A DNA stretch of 32,768 nucleotides from an uncultured Lachnospiraceae bacterium (GTDB taxonomy: Bacteria > Bacillota > Clostridia > Lachnospirales > Lachnospiraceae): contig CANQHX010000014.1 of assembly GCA_947623905.1 (NCBI GenBank), positions 1 to 32,768 of the forward strand, in the 5' to 3' direction. The position numbers and the translations under genes were made by a program. Positions 31,489-32,768 of the stretch are shown here, piece by piece. The notes under the pieces were generated by a model. The model worked only from the letters and a program-made list of their open reading frames with translations. It was not told where the DNA came from and did not search any database. How positions within the stretch are numbered: the stretch's first letter is position 1; every line of letters begins with the position of its first letter.

Positions 31489-32768
31489 TCAGTGTCTGGC
31501 CGTGGGCCGGTCCTGCAGGTATTTCACCTGGAGCTTGGAGTAATTGAACCGCTGGCTGGTGTACACGCCGAAGTAGCCGGACAGGGTATAGCTGATGGCG
31601 CAGGAGATGGCAAAGTACATCATGGCCACGTCTGTGGCGCCGAACAGCTCCGCCGCCAGCGTAATGGAGGCGATGGGGCAGTTGACGCAGCCGCAGAATA
31701 CGGAGATGAGCCCCACGGCGGCGGCAAAGCCCGGGTCCATTCCTATGAAGGATCCGATAAAGCTGCCGAAGGTAGCCCCCACAAACATGCAGGGGACGAT
31801 CTCGCCGCCCCGGAAGCCGCAGCCGATGGTGACGGCGGTGAGGATCATTTTCAGCAGCCACATCTCCCATCCGGCGGGATCGCCGGCCAGTGTTTTCAGG
31901 ATGGTGGCCATGCCGGCGCCGTTGTAGATATTGGTCCTGTAAAGAAGGGTCAGCACGATGATGCAGGCTGCTCCGACCAGAATACGCACATAGTCATTTT
32001 TGATATATTTGTGGAACCATTTGTGAGCCCCGCCGGTCATGACGCAGAACAGGATGCTCACCACGGCGGAGAGGGCGGCAAGGAGGATCACAAGGGCCAG
32101 CGTGCCGTACTGGAAGTCCAGGTGAAAGGTCATCAGGTCCGCCCCGATCTCCACGCCGATATTGCCGGTGATGGCATAGGCGGTGATAGAGGCCAGCAGG
32201 CAGGGGTACAGGGCGCTGTAGTACATGATGCCGATGCTGATCACTTCCAGACTGAAAATAGCCGCCGCGATGGGGGTGCCGAACAGGGAGGAAAACACGG
32301 CGCTCATGCCGCACATGGTAAGCACCTTCAGGTCCCGTTCTTCCAGATGGAACAGTTTTCCGAAGGTGGCGCCGATACTGCCGCCGATCTGCAGGGCCGC
32401 GCCCTCCCGTCCGGCAGAACCGCCTCCCAGATGGGTGAGGACGGACGCCAGAAAGATCAGGGGCGCAAGCTGGGGCGATGCCTTCTCCGGCTTTGTCACC
32501 GCGTCGATGATCTGGTTGGTGCCCCGGTCATTGATCTGGTTGCACGCCCGGTAGGAAAACACCAGCGCAACGCCGAAAACGGGCAGGAAGAATAAGGTCC
32601 ATGAGTGCTCCAGATGAAAAGTGGACACATATTCGATGGCAGTGTGGAAGGCGGAGCCGATCAGGCCGGACAGGGCGCCCATGATCACGCCCAGGACGGT
32701 CCACTTCAGCGCGGAAACTATGTAAATACGGGCTGCCTGCAGGTTGCTTTTTATGATGTCCCGGATAT
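31489..32768 (-). CDS. CLC-family anion channel/antiporter, 5' end beyond window
   Basis: Polytopic membrane protein; 426 residues are in the window, and the frame stays open to the edge, so the true start lies outside. CLC hallmarks: GGGSAGREGAALQIGGSIG (usual G-R-E-G-P, here A), FSSLFGTPIAAAIFSLEV, and GFRGGEIVPCMFVGATFG. The first anion-binding loop, normally G-S-G-I-P, reads RGTNQIIDAV. Changed residues at these places are typical of the fluoride/proton-exchanging CLC branch, so fluoride export is a reasonable alternative to chloride transport. Any fluoride riboswitch would lie upstream, outside this window. A terminator lies just beyond the stop codon. Confidence 0.9.
   Translation of the reverse strand, partial: IRDIIKSNLQAARIYIVSALKWTVLGVIMGALSGLIGSAFHTAIEYVSTFHLEHSWTLFFLPVFGVALVFSYRACNQINDRGTNQIIDAVTKPEKASPQLAPLIFLASVLTHLGGGSAGREGAALQIGGSIGATFGKLFHLEERDLKVLTMCGMSAVFSSLFGTPIAAAIFSLEVISIGIMYYSALYPCLLASITAYAITGNIGVEIGADLMTFHLDFQYGTLALVILLAALSAVVSILFCVMTGGAHKWFHKYIKNDYVRILVGAACIIVLTLLYRTNIYNGAGMATILKTLAGDPAGWEMWLLKMILTAVTIGCGFRGGEIVPCMFVGATFGSFIGSFIGMDPGFAAAVGLISVFCGCVNCPIASITLAAELFGATDVAMMYFAISCAISYTLSGYFGVYTSQRFNYSKLQVKYLQDRPTARH

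Noticed and set aside
31456..32595. Plus-strand open frame of 379 codons
   Set aside because: Antisense shadow of the CLC gene; His/Gly/Asp-rich composition with no motif.
1..32768. CRISPR array
   Set aside because: No regularly spaced repeats were seen. The Cas4-like domain in the DUF2779 gene is not accompanied by cas1, cas2 or an array.
1..32768. tRNA or rRNA genes
   Set aside because: No cloverleaf or rRNA blocks were recognised by eye.

Overview
The window looks like a chromosome segment of a spore-former-type Firmicute from the Lachnospiraceae/Clostridia. This rests on codon and GC style, a large SRP RNA with an Alu domain, MecA, a CwlD-like amidase, a DUF1858 protein, an archaeal-type prolyl-tRNA synthetase, and the gene trio 'lipoprotein - MBOAT - DHHW protein' seen in that family. 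The genus cannot be fixed from the sequence. Most of it is GC-rich, dense housekeeping DNA, with two AT-richer accessory patches (about 21.55-22.9 kb and 27.1-31.4 kb).

Layout. 0-2.2 kb: tail of an unknown gene, an AraC-type regulator and a Gfo/Idh/MocA oxidoreductase. 2.2-5.35 kb (minus): two translationally coupled ABC half-transporters. 5.5-10.3 kb: an operon-like run starting behind a strong extended -10 promoter and a cre/LacI-like palindrome (lipoprotein, MBOAT acyltransferase, DHHW/AlgX-like protein: a surface-polymer O-acetylation module), followed by tadA and a diacylglycerol-kinase-family gene. 10.25-10.72 kb: a 17-bp perfect inverted repeat, then the SRP RNA gene with consensus promoter and terminator. 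10.77-14.4 kb: a large TPR / acidic linker / AAA-like ATPase and a coupled alpha/beta hydrolase. 14.4-15.6 kb (minus): DUF1858 protein and the adaptor MecA. 15.65-15.82 kb: a gene-free stretch with its own promoter, a paired middle and a terminator, a candidate small RNA. 15.9-21.5 kb: membrane-anchored SH3/GH18 protein, metK, cwlD-like amidase, DUF1287 protein, rpiB, dCMP deaminase.

21.55-22.89 kb is the most unusual part. Two 79-bp direct repeats, each folding into two hairpins and differing at only six positions, bracket an AT-richer three-gene cassette (ORF A - NUDIX hydrolase - ORF B). ORF A and ORF B share a 'Q-x-G-E-K-N ... H-x-x-x-x-N' motif, are spaced like an operon, and appear clipped at both ends by the repeats. 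Housekeeping order resumes directly after the second repeat (FucU/RbsD mutarotase, RluA-family synthase, proS, cca).

27.1-31.4 kb is a second accessory patch: an AT-rich orphan gene, two small minus-strand hypotheticals, a DUF2779 protein that looks like a Cas4-like plus RNase H-like nuclease fusion, and a WYL-domain regulator. The window closes inside a minus-strand CLC-type anion transporter whose selectivity-filter motifs depart from the chloride consensus and resemble fluoride-type CLCs.
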